From the NCBI RefSeq assembly GCF_038066635.1, contig NZ_JBBUTI010000011.1:62001-126000 (forward strand): a stretch of DNA of 64,000 nucleotides, read 5' to 3'. How positions within the stretch are numbered: position 1 is the stretch's first letter; every line of letters begins with the position of its first letter. Of this stretch, positions 45,074-53,524 are shown piece by piece. The translations under genes and the position numbers were made by a program. The notes under the pieces were generated by a model, which had not been told where the DNA came from, ran no database searches, and saw only the letters and a program-made list of their open reading frames with translations. The stretch is from Ideonella margarita (lineage in GTDB: Bacteria; Pseudomonadota; Gammaproteobacteria; Burkholderiales; Burkholderiaceae_C).

Positions 45074-45088
45074 CTTCATTGAATGAAG
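45074..45088. promoter_or_regulatory. Perfect palindrome over the start region of the chemoreceptor gene
   Basis: CTTCATTGAATGAAG is a perfect 7-1-7 inverted repeat ending five bases before the minus-strand ATG at 45069. It covers the only SD-like bases (GAAG), so it could be an operator or an RNA hairpin that hides the ribosome site. Confidence 0.4.
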
Positions 45089-45144
45089 GTGGGCAGGTCA
45101 TGGAAACGACCTGTCTTGGGACGTGAGGAATCCTCTACGTCTCT

Positions 45145-45171
45145 ATATCGGATGCTGCGGGGAATGCTTGC
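45145..45171 (-). promoter_or_regulatory. Weak sigma-28-like promoter for the chemoreceptor at 43096-45069
   Basis: On the minus strand GCAA (45171-45168) and TCCGATAT (45152-45145) are 15 bases apart, as in flagellar sigma-28 promoters, but both boxes deviate from TAAA and GCCGATAA. It lies 76 bases upstream of the start. Confidence 0.25.
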
Positions 45172-45192
45172 TCCGCGGGTGCAGGCGTCCGC

Positions 45193-46740
45193 TCAGTGCA
45201 TCTGCAACCTGAAACCCGACACCGCAGCGACCAGGCCGGTGGCCTGGCTGCGCATGCTCTCGGCCGCCGCGGCGGCTTGCTCCACGAGTGCCGCATTGGC
45301 CTGCGTGGATTGGTCCATCTGCTCGACGGCCCGCCCCACCTCCACCACGCTGCGGCTTTGCTCCTGGCTGGCGCTGCTGATCTCTTCCATGATGTCCGTC
45401 ACCCGCTGGATCGAGCGGACGATGTCTTCCATGGTCTGCCCCGTTCTGGCCACCAGGTTCGAGCCCTGGTCGACCCGGTCCACGCTGGTCGCAACCAGGT
45501 GCTTGATCTCCTGGGCCGCAGCAGCAGAGCGTGCTGCCAGGCCACGCACCTCACCGGCCACGACAGCAAAGCCACGGCCGTGTTCGCCAGCTCGCGCTGC
45601 TTCGATGGCGGCATTCAAGGCCAGGATGTTCGTCTGGAAGGCAATGCCGTCGATCACGGTGATGATGTCGCCGATGCGGCGGGAAGCATCTGAAATACCG
45701 CCCATGTTGGACACCACCTCGCTCATCAAGGTGCCGCCTTCTGCAGCCACCTTCGCGGCCTCTGCGGCCAGGCGGTTCGCCTCGGAGGCGTGTTGTGCGT
45801 TGTGCTGAACCGTGGTGCCCAGCTGCGCCATGGTGGCCGCCGTTTGCTGCAAGGCGCTCGCCTGCTGCTCGGTACGCGACGACAAATCCGCATTGCCCTG
45901 CGCAATTTCCGCGCTCGCGCTGGACACACTTTCAGCACCTTGCCGCACGTTCTGCACCACCTCGGTGAGTGAGTTCTGCATGTCTCGTAACGCGCTGAGC
46001 AAGGGGCTCAACTCATCGCGGGCGGCGTCGTTCACTGCGCCGCTCAAGTCACCGTCACGCACGCGCTCGGCCACGCCTTGCGCCGCTGATACGCGCAGCT
46101 TCAAGGTGGCGCGCAACCACAAGGCAAACGCCACCAGCGCCGCACTCAGCACGGCAAATGCCAGCACCAGCCCACGCAAGGTGGTGCCAACCGCGTCGTT
46201 GATCTGTGCAATGTCCCCGGACAGCTCACGCGTCTGGTAGCGCACCGTGTCATCCAGCACCACCAGCAGCTTGTTGCGAGCCGGAATGGTTTTATCCACC
46301 AAGTAGGCAAAGGCCTCGTCCTTGCGATCAGCCTGGATGAGCGCCAGATTGGCCTCACCCGCCTCCCAGAAATTCCGGACCAGCGCGGGCAAGGCCTCAA
46401 AGCGCTGACGGCCTTCCTTGGTGTCCAGGCGAGCGGCGTAATCCTTGAGGGCGTTGTCGATCAAGACGCGCTTGGCACCGATGTCCCCCAGCGCCAGACG
46501 TCGCTCCTCGGGCGTGCGAGCGAGGATGGCATGGCGCAACTGCAATGACACCCGCGTGATGTTCAACTCCACCTGCGCGATGTCATTGAGTTGCGGCACG
46601 CGCCGGTTTTCGGCAAGGTCAGCGTTTTCCGAGACCGCCTGCAGATTGACAAATGCCAGCGCACCAACGGCCAGCAGGCCGGACACCAGAACGGCCACCA
46701 CGCACAGCAGCCTCGCCGAAATTCCCATCGCAACTCGCAT
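45193..46740 (-). CDS. Methyl-accepting chemotaxis protein (4HB-type sensor)
   Basis: The protein has 515 residues from ATG 46740, chosen because AAAGGG lies six bases upstream; ATG 46761 and 46746 are in frame. It has a transmembrane segment at about 7-28, a periplasmic four-helix-bundle-like domain with ENRRVPQLNDIAQVELNITR, a second segment near 195-215, HAMP, and the signalling tip IDGIAFQTNILALNAAIEAA. It is preceded by a good sigma-28 promoter, so it is expressed with the flagellar late genes. It lies upstream of the second receptor on the same strand. Confidence 0.88.
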   Translation of the reverse strand: MRVAMGISARLLCVVAVLVSGLLAVGALAFVNLQAVSENADLAENRRVPQLNDIAQVELNITRVSLQLRHAILARTPEERRLALGDIGAKRVLIDNALKDYAARLDTKEGRQRFEALPALVRNFWEAGEANLALIQADRKDEAFAYLVDKTIPARNKLLVVLDDTVRYQTRELSGDIAQINDAVGTTLRGLVLAFAVLSAALVAFALWLRATLKLRVSAAQGVAERVRDGDLSGAVNDAARDELSPLLSALRDMQNSLTEVVQNVRQGAESVSSASAEIAQGNADLSSRTEQQASALQQTAATMAQLGTTVQHNAQHASEANRLAAEAAKVAAEGGTLMSEVVSNMGGISDASRRIGDIITVIDGIAFQTNILALNAAIEAARAGEHGRGFAVVAGEVRGLAARSAAAAQEIKHLVATSVDRVDQGSNLVARTGQTMEDIVRSIQRVTDIMEEISSASQEQSRSVVEVGRAVEQMDQSTQANAALVEQAAAAAESMRSQATGLVAAVSGFRLQMH

Positions 46741-46808
46741 ACCCATCCCTTTGATCGGCAACTGGTGGCCGGCCTGGTCAGCCCGGGAACGTTGGCGCCG
46801 TTAAGCGT

Positions 46809-46835
46809 TTATCGGCACGCAAGGGATGGAGTTGA
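46809..46835 (-). promoter_or_regulatory. Sigma-28 (FliA) promoter of the chemoreceptor gene
   Basis: On the minus strand TCAACTCC (46835-46828) and a perfect GCCGATAA (46816-46809) stand with 15 bases between TCAA and GCCGATAA, which is the FliA arrangement. The -10 ends 48 bases before the frame start at 46761. Confidence 0.75.
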
Positions 46836-46875
46836 GTCGTGAGGGGAATTCTTGCCAGCCAGTTGCGGCTGACTA

Positions 46876-46910
46876 ATGAAAAAAGGACTTGTCTTTCGAC
46901 AAGTCCTTTT
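46876..46910 (-). terminator. Terminator of the tRNA-Lys pair
   Basis: A 13-bp perfect stem (46881-46893 with 46898-46910, loop TTTC) is followed on the minus strand by a T run (46884-46879 including stem Ts). It lies just after tRNA-Lys(CTT) copy 2. Being symmetrical, it could also act on plus-strand transcripts. Confidence 0.85.
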
Positions 46911-46917
46911 CCAATTT

Positions 46918-46993
46918 TGGTGGGCCCTGAGTGACTCGAACACTCGACCTACGGATTAAGAGTCCGCTGCTCTACCAACTGAGCTAAGAGCCC
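46918..46993 (-). tRNA. tRNA-Lys (anticodon CTT), copy 2
   Basis: The 76-base gene encodes CCA and is identical to the gene at 39025-39100; identity extends two bases beyond the CCA end. It lies 46 bases downstream of tRNA-Lys(TTT), so the two are probably processed from one transcript. Confidence 0.95.
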
Positions 46994-47039
46994 GCATCTG
47001 CTGTGCGTTTTGCCTGAAGGTTTTTGAGGCCTGAAGGCT

Positions 47040-47115
47040 TGGTGGGTTGTACTGGATTCGAACCAGTGACCTACGGATTAAAAGTCCGCTGCTCTACCGA
47101 CTGAGCTAACAACCC
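47040..47115 (-). tRNA. tRNA-Lys (anticodon TTT)
   Basis: The 76-base gene encodes CCA and folds with acceptor GGGTTGT/ACAACCC, anticodon loop with TTT and T stem CTGGT-type pairing. It is the first tRNA of a pair and lies 55 bases after tcdA on the same strand. Confidence 0.95.
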
Positions 47116-47134
47116 CTTCGCGGCAGAGCCTATG

Positions 47135-47162
47135 ATTATTACACAGATTCTGAAACGCGCAA
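47135..47162 (-). promoter_or_regulatory. Likely promoter of the tRNA-Lys pair
   Basis: On the minus strand TTGCGC (47162-47157), 16 bases, then AATAAT (47140-47135, five of six consensus bases). Transcription would begin about 12 bases before the tRNA 5' end. Confidence 0.5.
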
Positions 47163-47170
47163 AGTTTTCT

Positions 47171-47974
47171 TCAGATTTCAGCTTTTGCAGGAACCTTGAT
47201 GGCCAGGCCCAGCGCCATCACTTCACCTGCGGCGGCCATGCCGAAGCTGGCCGTCACCGTCACGCTGGAACCATAACCGTGGCAGTTCAGGCTGCCATCC
47301 ACATCACAAGCACCTTCGGGCTGCGCCACGGCCTCGCGCGAGAACACGCAGCGCACACCGATGCGGCCGGTGCGCGGGGCGCCATGCTCACGGCGCAACC
47401 GGTTGCGCAGCGACGCCAGCAGCGGGTCATGCGTCACTGCTGACAAGTCGTCGATTTCCAGCGCCTGCGCCTGGCGCTTGCCGCCGGCCGCGCCGCACAT
47501 CACCAGCGGCACCTTGGCCGCACGCGACCACGCCGCCAGCGCCGCCTTGGCACGCACCTGGTCGCAGGCGTCCAGCACCACGTCCACCTCGGCCGGCAAC
47601 AGGGCTGGCCAGTTCTCGGGCGTGACGAAGTCTTCAACCACCAGCAATTCGCAGCCGGGGTGAATGTCAGCAATGCGCTCGACCAGCGCGTCGGCCTTGC
47701 TCTGGCCCACGGTGCGACCCACAGCCTGGATCTGCCGGTTGATGTTCGACTCGGACACCTGGTCCAGATCAATCAGCACCAGCTGCGCCACGCCACTGCG
47801 GGCCAGGGCCTCCACCGCCCAGGAGCCCACGCCGCCCAAGCCCACCACCGCCACCCGGAGTGCGCGCAGCCGGGTGTAGCCGGCATCACCGTAGAGGCGG
47901 CGCAATCCGCCGAAGCGGCGCTCCAGATCGGGGTCATCAACAGCGGGCAAGCCCGCCACGGTGCTAACGCTCAC
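47171..47974 (-). CDS. tcdA: tRNA threonylcarbamoyladenosine dehydratase
   Basis: The 267-residue E1/ThiF-superfamily protein has an ATP-binding Rossmann motif VVGLGGVGSWAVEALARSG, substrate residues in DLDQVSESNINRQ, and VLDACDQVRAK. TcdA closes t6A37 to the cyclic form in ANN-decoding tRNAs, which include tRNA-Lys. Its ATG overlaps the stop of cpoB by 4 bases, and the two tRNA-Lys genes follow directly. Length matches the E. coli enzyme (268). Confidence 0.9.
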   Translation of the reverse strand: MSVSTVAGLPAVDDPDLERRFGGLRRLYGDAGYTRLRALRVAVVGLGGVGSWAVEALARSGVAQLVLIDLDQVSESNINRQIQAVGRTVGQSKADALVERIADIHPGCELLVVEDFVTPENWPALLPAEVDVVLDACDQVRAKAALAAWSRAAKVPLVMCGAAGGKRQAQALEIDDLSAVTHDPLLASLRNRLRREHGAPRTGRIGVRCVFSREAVAQPEGACDVDGSLNCHGYGSSVTVTASFGMAAAGEVMALGLAIKVPAKAEI

Positions 47975-48762
47975 TTCAGGCTCGGCAGGCGCTCACGGCC
48001 GGCGGCCGCAGCCTCCGACTTCGGATAGAGCTTGATCAGCTCTTCCAACGTGCGGCGAGCGGTCTTGGTGTCTTTCGTTTCAGCCTGGCTGTTGGCCATG
48101 GCCAACAGCGCTTCGGGCGCGCGCAGGTGGTCCGGCGCTGCCGAGACAAAACCGCGGAAAGTGGCGATGGCGTCCTTGTAGTTGCGCTGGCCATACTGGG
48201 CGTTGCCCAGCCAATAACGCGCGGAATCTACGTAGCCGCTGGCCGGATAGCGCTTCAGGAAGGCCTGCAGGGCAGCCGCAGCCTTGTCGAAATCGGCATT
48301 GCGCAGACCGGCCATCGCGTCTTCGTAGGCGCGCTTCTCATCGGCATCTGCCGTGAAGTCACGGCCATCGAGTGACACCGGCTGGGGCTCCAGCTTGCGG
48401 ATGCGGTCTTCCACGCCCACCACGATGTCCTTCTGCTTGCGCTGCATCTCGGCCACGTCGCGGGCGAGCTGCTCGTCCTGGCCACGCAAGCGCGCCACCT
48501 CGGCCTTGGTCTGCTCCTGCTGGTTGTTCAGGTCCAGCAGGCTGCGCTGCAACTGCTGCAGTTGCTCGGTCAGCTGCTTGAGCTGCGCGGCCATGGCCAC
48601 GCGCTGCTCGTCGCCCTGCGTCAGGCGGGTGCGCAAGTCCAGGATGGCCTTGCGCGCCTCGTCGTCGTCAAACAAGCCGGCCCGCGCCGGGGTCATGGCC
48701 ACCAGGGCCGCCAAAGCCAGCAAGGCCGGGGCGGCGTGGCGCATCAGGCTGCGTGCCGACAT
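47971..48762 (-). CDS. cpoB: Tol-Pal system protein YbgF / CpoB
   Basis: The 263-residue periplasmic protein has a Sec signal (cleaved near TPARA), an N-terminal coiled coil (about 35-110, rich in Gln and Leu) and C-terminal TPR repeats (YEDAMAGLRNADFDKAAAAL, ARYWLGNAQYGQRNYKDAI). CpoB coordinates outer-membrane constriction with septal wall synthesis. It lies five bases after pal and overlaps tcdA. Confidence 0.9.
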   Translation of the reverse strand: MSARSLMRHAAPALLALAALVAMTPARAGLFDDDEARKAILDLRTRLTQGDEQRVAMAAQLKQLTEQLQQLQRSLLDLNNQQEQTKAEVARLRGQDEQLARDVAEMQRKQKDIVVGVEDRIRKLEPQPVSLDGRDFTADADEKRAYEDAMAGLRNADFDKAAAALQAFLKRYPASGYVDSARYWLGNAQYGQRNYKDAIATFRGFVSAAPDHLRAPEALLAMANSQAETKDTKTARRTLEELIKLYPKSEAAAAGRERLPSLK

Positions 48763-48766
48763 GATC

Positions 48767-49318
48767 TCAACGGTCCTTCAGTTCAGCACGGCGGTTCTTG
48801 GCCCAGGCGGCTTCGTCGGCACCGGTGGCCGCCGGACGCTCTTCGCCGAAGCTCACGGCTTCCACTTGCGAGGCTTGCACGCCCAGCAACGTCAGCGACT
48901 TCTGCACCGCCTCGGCACGCTTCTGGCCCAGGGCCAGGTTGTATTCGCGGCCACCACGGTCGTCGGTGTGGCCTTCCACGCTCACGCGCTTCTGGCGATT
49001 GGCATTGAGTTGCTTGGCATTGGTTTCCACCACGCCGCGGTACTCGTCCTTCACCACGAAGCTGTCGAAGTCGAAGTAGACGATGCGGTCAGCGCCGCCG
49101 TTGGCCGCCGACTTGGCGCCCAGATCAACCGTAGCCACATTGCTCTGGGCATTGCCCGCTGCGTTGGCACCGGCGTTGGCATTGGCGCCTGCGTTGGCGT
49201 CACGGTTTTCAACCGGGGCCGGGCCGTCCAGCTTGACGCTGGAGGCGCAACCGGCAGCCAGCAGGGCCACCAGCAGTGCGGAAGCCAAACCCAGGCGGGA
49301 AGAGGAGGTCTTGATCAT
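48767..49318 (-). CDS. pal: Peptidoglycan-associated lipoprotein
   Basis: The protein has 183 residues from ATG 49318. It has a lipobox (LLAAGCAS), then a spacer of repeated Asn-Ala/Gly units (NAGANANAGANAAG) and an OmpA-like domain (IVYFDFDSFVV, VEGHTDDRGGREYNLALGQ) that binds meso-diaminopimelate peptidoglycan. It lies between tolB and cpoB. The repeat spacer is longer than in E. coli Pal and is made of repeated codons, so its length may vary between strains. Confidence 0.93.
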   Translation of the reverse strand: MIKTSSSRLGLASALLVALLAAGCASSVKLDGPAPVENRDANAGANANAGANAAGNAQSNVATVDLGAKSAANGGADRIVYFDFDSFVVKDEYRGVVETNAKQLNANRQKRVSVEGHTDDRGGREYNLALGQKRAEAVQKSLTLLGVQASQVEAVSFGEERPAATGADEAAWAKNRRAELKDR

Positions 49319-49392
49319 GGTGGAGTCCCTTTTGGAGAGGAAAGAATTGAATCGAAGCGAATCGAATTGGATCAAATGGAGTGACCGGCTGA

Positions 49393-50688
49393 TCAGCGCC
49401 CGAAGGGGCCCCAGACCGGCTCACGGATGTCTTGCCCGCTGGTCAGCAGGCGGGTTTTGACCTTGCCATCCAGCGTGGTGGTCATCAGCACTTCGCGGCC
49501 CTGTGCACGGGTGGCGTAGATGATGAACCGGCCGTTCGGTGAAAAGCTCGGGCTTTCGTCATCGCTGGTGTCGCTCACGGCCTGGCTGTTGCCACTGGCC
49601 AGGTCCAGCGTCATCACGCGGAAGGTGCTGCCACCCTGGCGCTGCACGAAGGCCAGGGTGCGGCCGTCCGGGCTGATGGCCGGGCTGATGTTGTAGCTGC
49701 CGTTGAAGGTGACGCGCTCGGCACCACCGCCGGCCACGGCCTGCTTGTAGATCTGCGGCGAGCCGCCACGGTCAGACACGAAGTACACGAATTTGCCGTC
49801 CGGGCTGAACACGGGTTCCGTGTCGATGGCCTGGCTCTGGGTGAAGCGTCGCGGCTGGCTGCCATCGCGGTTCAGCAGGAAGAGTTGCGAGCCGCCTTCC
49901 ATCGACAGCGTCACGGCCAGCGTGCGGCCATCCGGCGACCAGGCCGGGGCCGAGTTCGAGCCCTTGTAGTTCGCCACCTGGCGGCGTGCGCCAGTGGAGG
50001 TGTCTTGCACCCAGACCACGGCCTTGCGGGTTTCGAACGACACGTAGGCCAGCTCTTTGCCATCAGGCGACCAGGCGGGCGAGATGATGGGATCGGGGCT
50101 GGTCAGGGCGACTTGGCCGCCTTCGCCATCGGCGTCGGCAATGCGCAGGGTGTATCGGCCACCGCCTTTGGTGACGTAGGCGATGCGCGTGGCAAACACG
50201 CCCTTCTCACCCGTCAGCTTTTCATACAGGGCATCAGCGATGCGGTGGGCCGCCAGGCGCAGGTCAGCCGGCGGCACGGCCATGCTCTGACCGCCCTGGT
50301 CGGCACCCTTCACCACGTCCCAGAGCTTGTAGCGCACATCAAACCGGCCATCGACCAGCTTGGTGGCAGAGCCGGCCACCAGCGCATCGGCGCCGCGGCT
50401 GCGCAGGTCGGCATACATCGGCAGGCCGGTTTCGTCGATCTGCAGCGGGGTGTCGACGAAGCGGAACAGGCCGCTGCGCTCCAGGTCGGCCCGGATCACC
50501 GGGGAAATCGCCTGGGGCGCCGACGCTTCATCGCGGAAGCGCAGCAAGGCGATCGGCAGCTGCGTGGCGCCGACGCCGGAGATCTCAACCCTGAATTGCG
50601 CCAGGGCTGGCAGAGCGGGGGTGAGTGCGAGGCCGCCGGCAGCGGCCAGCCAATGTCGTCGTTGCCACATGGAGGATGATCGAGTCAT
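49393..50688 (-). CDS. tolB: Tol-Pal system beta-propeller protein TolB
   Basis: The protein has 431 residues from ATG 50688; ATG 50670 is an alternative and the frame is open to 50766. Its signal region contains QRRHWLAAAGGLAL, possibly Tat-type. The N-terminal domain is followed by a six-bladed propeller with repeated SPDGxxLAF/Y units (WSPDGKELAYVS, WSPDGRTLAVTL, FSPDGKFVYFVS, ISPDGRTLAFVQ). TolB binds Pal in the periplasm. The tolQRA genes are not adjacent: the divergent neighbour is msbA. Confidence 0.92.
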   Translation of the reverse strand: MTRSSSMWQRRHWLAAAGGLALTPALPALAQFRVEISGVGATQLPIALLRFRDEASAPQAISPVIRADLERSGLFRFVDTPLQIDETGLPMYADLRSRGADALVAGSATKLVDGRFDVRYKLWDVVKGADQGGQSMAVPPADLRLAAHRIADALYEKLTGEKGVFATRIAYVTKGGGRYTLRIADADGEGGQVALTSPDPIISPAWSPDGKELAYVSFETRKAVVWVQDTSTGARRQVANYKGSNSAPAWSPDGRTLAVTLSMEGGSQLFLLNRDGSQPRRFTQSQAIDTEPVFSPDGKFVYFVSDRGGSPQIYKQAVAGGGAERVTFNGSYNISPAISPDGRTLAFVQRQGGSTFRVMTLDLASGNSQAVSDTSDDESPSFSPNGRFIIYATRAQGREVLMTTTLDGKVKTRLLTSGQDIREPVWGPFGR

Positions 50689-50825
50689 GTGCGGATGCAG
50701 AGTTCCCTGCAGGCGCAGAAAGTGTTGTGTGGTCAAGCCGTGATTGTAGGCAACACGCCTGTGCACTGCGTCTCAGACACCGATAATCGCGCCCGGGCCG
50801 GATGTCCGGCAGCCCGGGTTTCTTC

Positions 50826-52565
50826 ATGTCCTCTTCCCTGTCCCAGCGCCTGAAGCGCCTCGCCCCTCATTTCAAGGCCAGCCGTGGTGCCTGGGGGCTG
50901 GCGGCATTCGCGTCGATCTTCATCGCAGCCACGGAACCACTGACGGCCTACCTGATGGGGCCGCTGATCGACCAGGGCTTCCATGGCGGCAAGATCCCGC
51001 TGTGGCTGATTCCAGTCGCGGTGGTGGGCCTGTTCGCCGTGCGCGGCATCGCCAGCTTCATCGCCCAGTACGCGCTGTCGTGGGCCTCGAACCAGGGCGT
51101 GGTGTCGCTGCGCACCGCCATGTTCGACCACCTGCTGAAGGCCGCGCCCGAGCTGTTCACCCGCCAGAGCGCCAGCAGCCTGACCAACACGCTGGTGTAT
51201 GAGGTGCAGAACGGCTCGCACCAGTTGATGACCGGCGTGAACACGCTGGTGAAGGATTCGCTGACGCTGGTGGGGCTGTTCGGCTATCTGATGTGGCTGA
51301 ACTGGCAGCTGACGCTGCTGGTGTCGGTGCTGCTGCCGGCCGTGGGCTGGGTGATGCGCACCGTGGGCAAGCGCCTGCGCAAGCTCACCGCCGCCAGCCA
51401 GACGGCCACCGACGAACTGGCCTATGTGGTGGAAGAAAACGTGCTGGCCTGGCGCATCGTGCGCATGCACGGCGCCACGCCGGTTGAAGCGGGCCGCTTC
51501 GAGGCCACCAGCCAGACCTTGCGCCGCCTGCTGCTGAAGTCGGTGGCCGCCAGCGCCAGCATCACGCCGCTGACACAGATCCTGGCCTCGTGTGCGATGT
51601 CGATGGTCATCGTCGTCGCCCTGTGGCAGGCCCAGAGCAATGGCGAGACGGTCGGCAGCTTCGTCTCGTTCATCACGGCCATGCTGATGCTGATCACGCC
51701 GATCAAGCACCTGTCTGACGTGATGGCGCCCATCACCCGCGGCCTGATGGCGCTGGAGCGCGGCATGGACCTGATCGATGACACCCCGGCAGAAGCCGGC
51801 GGCAACCACGCCCCAGCCCGCGCTGAAGGCCGGCTGCAACTGCGCGACGTGAGCGTGCAGTACCGGGCCGACCAGGCCCCTGCCATCGACCGCGTCACCC
51901 TGGACGTGGCTGCGGGCGAAACCGTGGCGCTGGTCGGCCCGTCGGGCGCGGGCAAATCCACCCTGGTGCACCTGCTGCCGCGCTTCGTGGAGCCGAGCAG
52001 CGGCGAGCTGGCGCTCGACGGCGTGGCCCTGCGCGACTGGGATGTGGGCGCCCTGCGCCGCCAGTTCGCGCTGGTCAGCCAGGACGTGGTGCTGTTCAAC
52101 GACACCATCGGCAACAACGTGGCGCTGGGCGACACCAGCCCCGGCCCGGAGCGCACGCAGCGCATCGAAGCCGCCCTGCGCAGCGCCAACCTCTGGGACT
52201 TCGTGCAGGGCCTGCCGCAAGGCCTGGACAGCCCGGTGGGCCACAACGGCAGCCAGCTCTCGGGCGGCCAGCGCCAGCGCCTGGCGATTGCACGGGCGCT
52301 CTACAAGAACGCCGCCCTGCTGATTCTTGATGAAGCCACCTCGGCGCTCGATGCCGAAAGCGAACACCTGGTGCAGCAGGCCCTCGACCGCCTGATGGCC
52401 GGCCGCACCACGCTGGTCATTGCCCACCGCCTGGCCACCATCGAGCGGGCTGACCGCATCGTGGTGATGGACGCCGGCCGCGTGGTCGAGCAAGGCAGCC
52501 ATACCCAACTGCTGGCAGCGGGCGGCCTGTACGCCCGTCTGCACGCGATGCAATTCCGGAACTGA
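50826..52565 (+). CDS. msbA: Lipid A export ABC transporter MsbA
   Basis: The protein has 579 residues from ATG 50826 (ATG 50802 in frame). It has six transmembrane segments in the first 310 residues, then an ATPase with GPSGAGKST, QDVVLFNDTIGNNVAL, LSGGQRQRLAIARAL and LLILDEATSALD. Length and the Q-loop region match MsbA, which flips lipid A-core across the inner membrane as a homodimer. A generic lipid or peptide exporter cannot be fully excluded. It is divergent from tolB. Confidence 0.85.
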   Translation: MSSSLSQRLKRLAPHFKASRGAWGLAAFASIFIAATEPLTAYLMGPLIDQGFHGGKIPLWLIPVAVVGLFAVRGIASFIAQYALSWASNQGVVSLRTAMFDHLLKAAPELFTRQSASSLTNTLVYEVQNGSHQLMTGVNTLVKDSLTLVGLFGYLMWLNWQLTLLVSVLLPAVGWVMRTVGKRLRKLTAASQTATDELAYVVEENVLAWRIVRMHGATPVEAGRFEATSQTLRRLLLKSVAASASITPLTQILASCAMSMVIVVALWQAQSNGETVGSFVSFITAMLMLITPIKHLSDVMAPITRGLMALERGMDLIDDTPAEAGGNHAPARAEGRLQLRDVSVQYRADQAPAIDRVTLDVAAGETVALVGPSGAGKSTLVHLLPRFVEPSSGELALDGVALRDWDVGALRRQFALVSQDVVLFNDTIGNNVALGDTSPGPERTQRIEAALRSANLWDFVQGLPQGLDSPVGHNGSQLSGGQRQRLAIARALYKNAALLILDEATSALDAESEHLVQQALDRLMAGRTTLVIAHRLATIERADRIVVMDAGRVVEQGSHTQLLAAGGLYARLHAMQFRN

Positions 52566-52570
52566 AACCC

Positions 52571-53500
52571 ATGCCCCACACAAACTCCGTTTCCAGCCCA
52601 GCGCCCGGCACCGGCACCGGCACCGGCACGCCGCTCACTCTGTCACCGGTGGTGGCCGGCGCCTGGCGCCTGGGCGACTGGGGCTTCAGCGTTGAAGAAC
52701 GCCTGAGCTGGATCAACGGCAACATCGAGCGCGGTCTGACCAGCTTCGACCATGCCGACATCTACGGCGGCTACACCGTCGAAGCCCTGTTCGGCGAGGC
52801 CCTGGCCCGCGAACCCGGCCTGCGCCAGCAGATGCAGCTCATCAGCAAATGCGGCATCAAGCTGGTGACGCCCAACCGCCCGGGCCACAGCCTCAAGAGC
52901 TACGACACCTCGGCGGCGCATGTCACCGCCTCGGTGGAAAACTCGCTGAAGGCGCTGCACACCGATCACCTCGATCTGCTGCTGATCCACCGCCCTGACC
53001 TGCTGCTCGATGCGGACGAGCTCGCCCGCACATTCGAGCGCCTGCAGGCCAGCGGCAAGGTGCGGCATGTGGGTGTGTCGAACTTCACCCCGAGCCAGTT
53101 CGCGCTGCTGCACAGCCGCATTCCGCTGTCCACGAACCAGATCGAATGCTCACCGCTGCACCTGGCCGCGCTGGACGACGGCACGCTGGATCAGGCCCAG
53201 CAGTTGCGCCTGCGGCCGATGATCTGGTCGCCGCTGGCGGGCGGCCGTCTGTTCAATGCTGATACCGAGCAGGCCCACCGCGTGCGCTGGGTGATGGGCG
53301 AGATCGGTGCCCGGCTGGGCGTGAACACCGCCACGCTGGCACTGGCCTGGCTGATGCGCCACCCGAGCCGGCCGATCCCGGTGATCGGCTCCAGCCGGCT
53401 GGCTTCCGCCGATGAGGCCATGGCTGCTACGAAGCTGCAGTTGTCTGGCGACGACTGGTACCGCATCTGGCAAGCCGCGGCCGGCCACGAGGTGGCCTGA
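52571..53500 (+). CDS. Aldo/keto reductase (YdhF-like)
   Basis: The 309-residue TIM-barrel reductase has the catalytic Asp in FDHADIYGGY (with Tyr), Lys in LISKCGIKL and His in LLLIHRPDLL. NADPH-binding residues are in IPVIGSSRLASADE. It resembles E. coli YdhF. Six bases separate it from msbA, so it may be co-transcribed. The N-terminus contains a Thr-Gly repeat encoded by a CCGGCA hexamer array (about 52606-52632). Confidence 0.85.
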   Translation: MPHTNSVSSPAPGTGTGTGTPLTLSPVVAGAWRLGDWGFSVEERLSWINGNIERGLTSFDHADIYGGYTVEALFGEALAREPGLRQQMQLISKCGIKLVTPNRPGHSLKSYDTSAAHVTASVENSLKALHTDHLDLLLIHRPDLLLDADELARTFERLQASGKVRHVGVSNFTPSQFALLHSRIPLSTNQIECSPLHLAALDDGTLDQAQQLRLRPMIWSPLAGGRLFNADTEQAHRVRWVMGEIGARLGVNTATLALAWLMRHPSRPIPVIGSSRLASADEAMAATKLQLSGDDWYRIWQAAAGHEVA

Positions 53501-53524
53501 GCGTTCAGCCAGCAGCCAACCCCG

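Noticed and set aside
45094..45113. CAGGTC...GACCTG hairpin between two chemoreceptor genes as a terminator
   Set aside because: The stem is only 6 bp with an 8-base loop and no T tract follows on the minus strand.
39101..46917. Integrated phage or conjugative island between the tRNA-Lys repeats
   Set aside because: No integrase, excisionase, relaxase or structural phage gene is present; only the repeat geometry suggests mobility.
50733..52583. A 616-codon minus-strand frame opposite msbA
   Set aside because: The msbA frame has all ABC motifs; the antisense product is His/Gln/Ala-rich without domain similarity.
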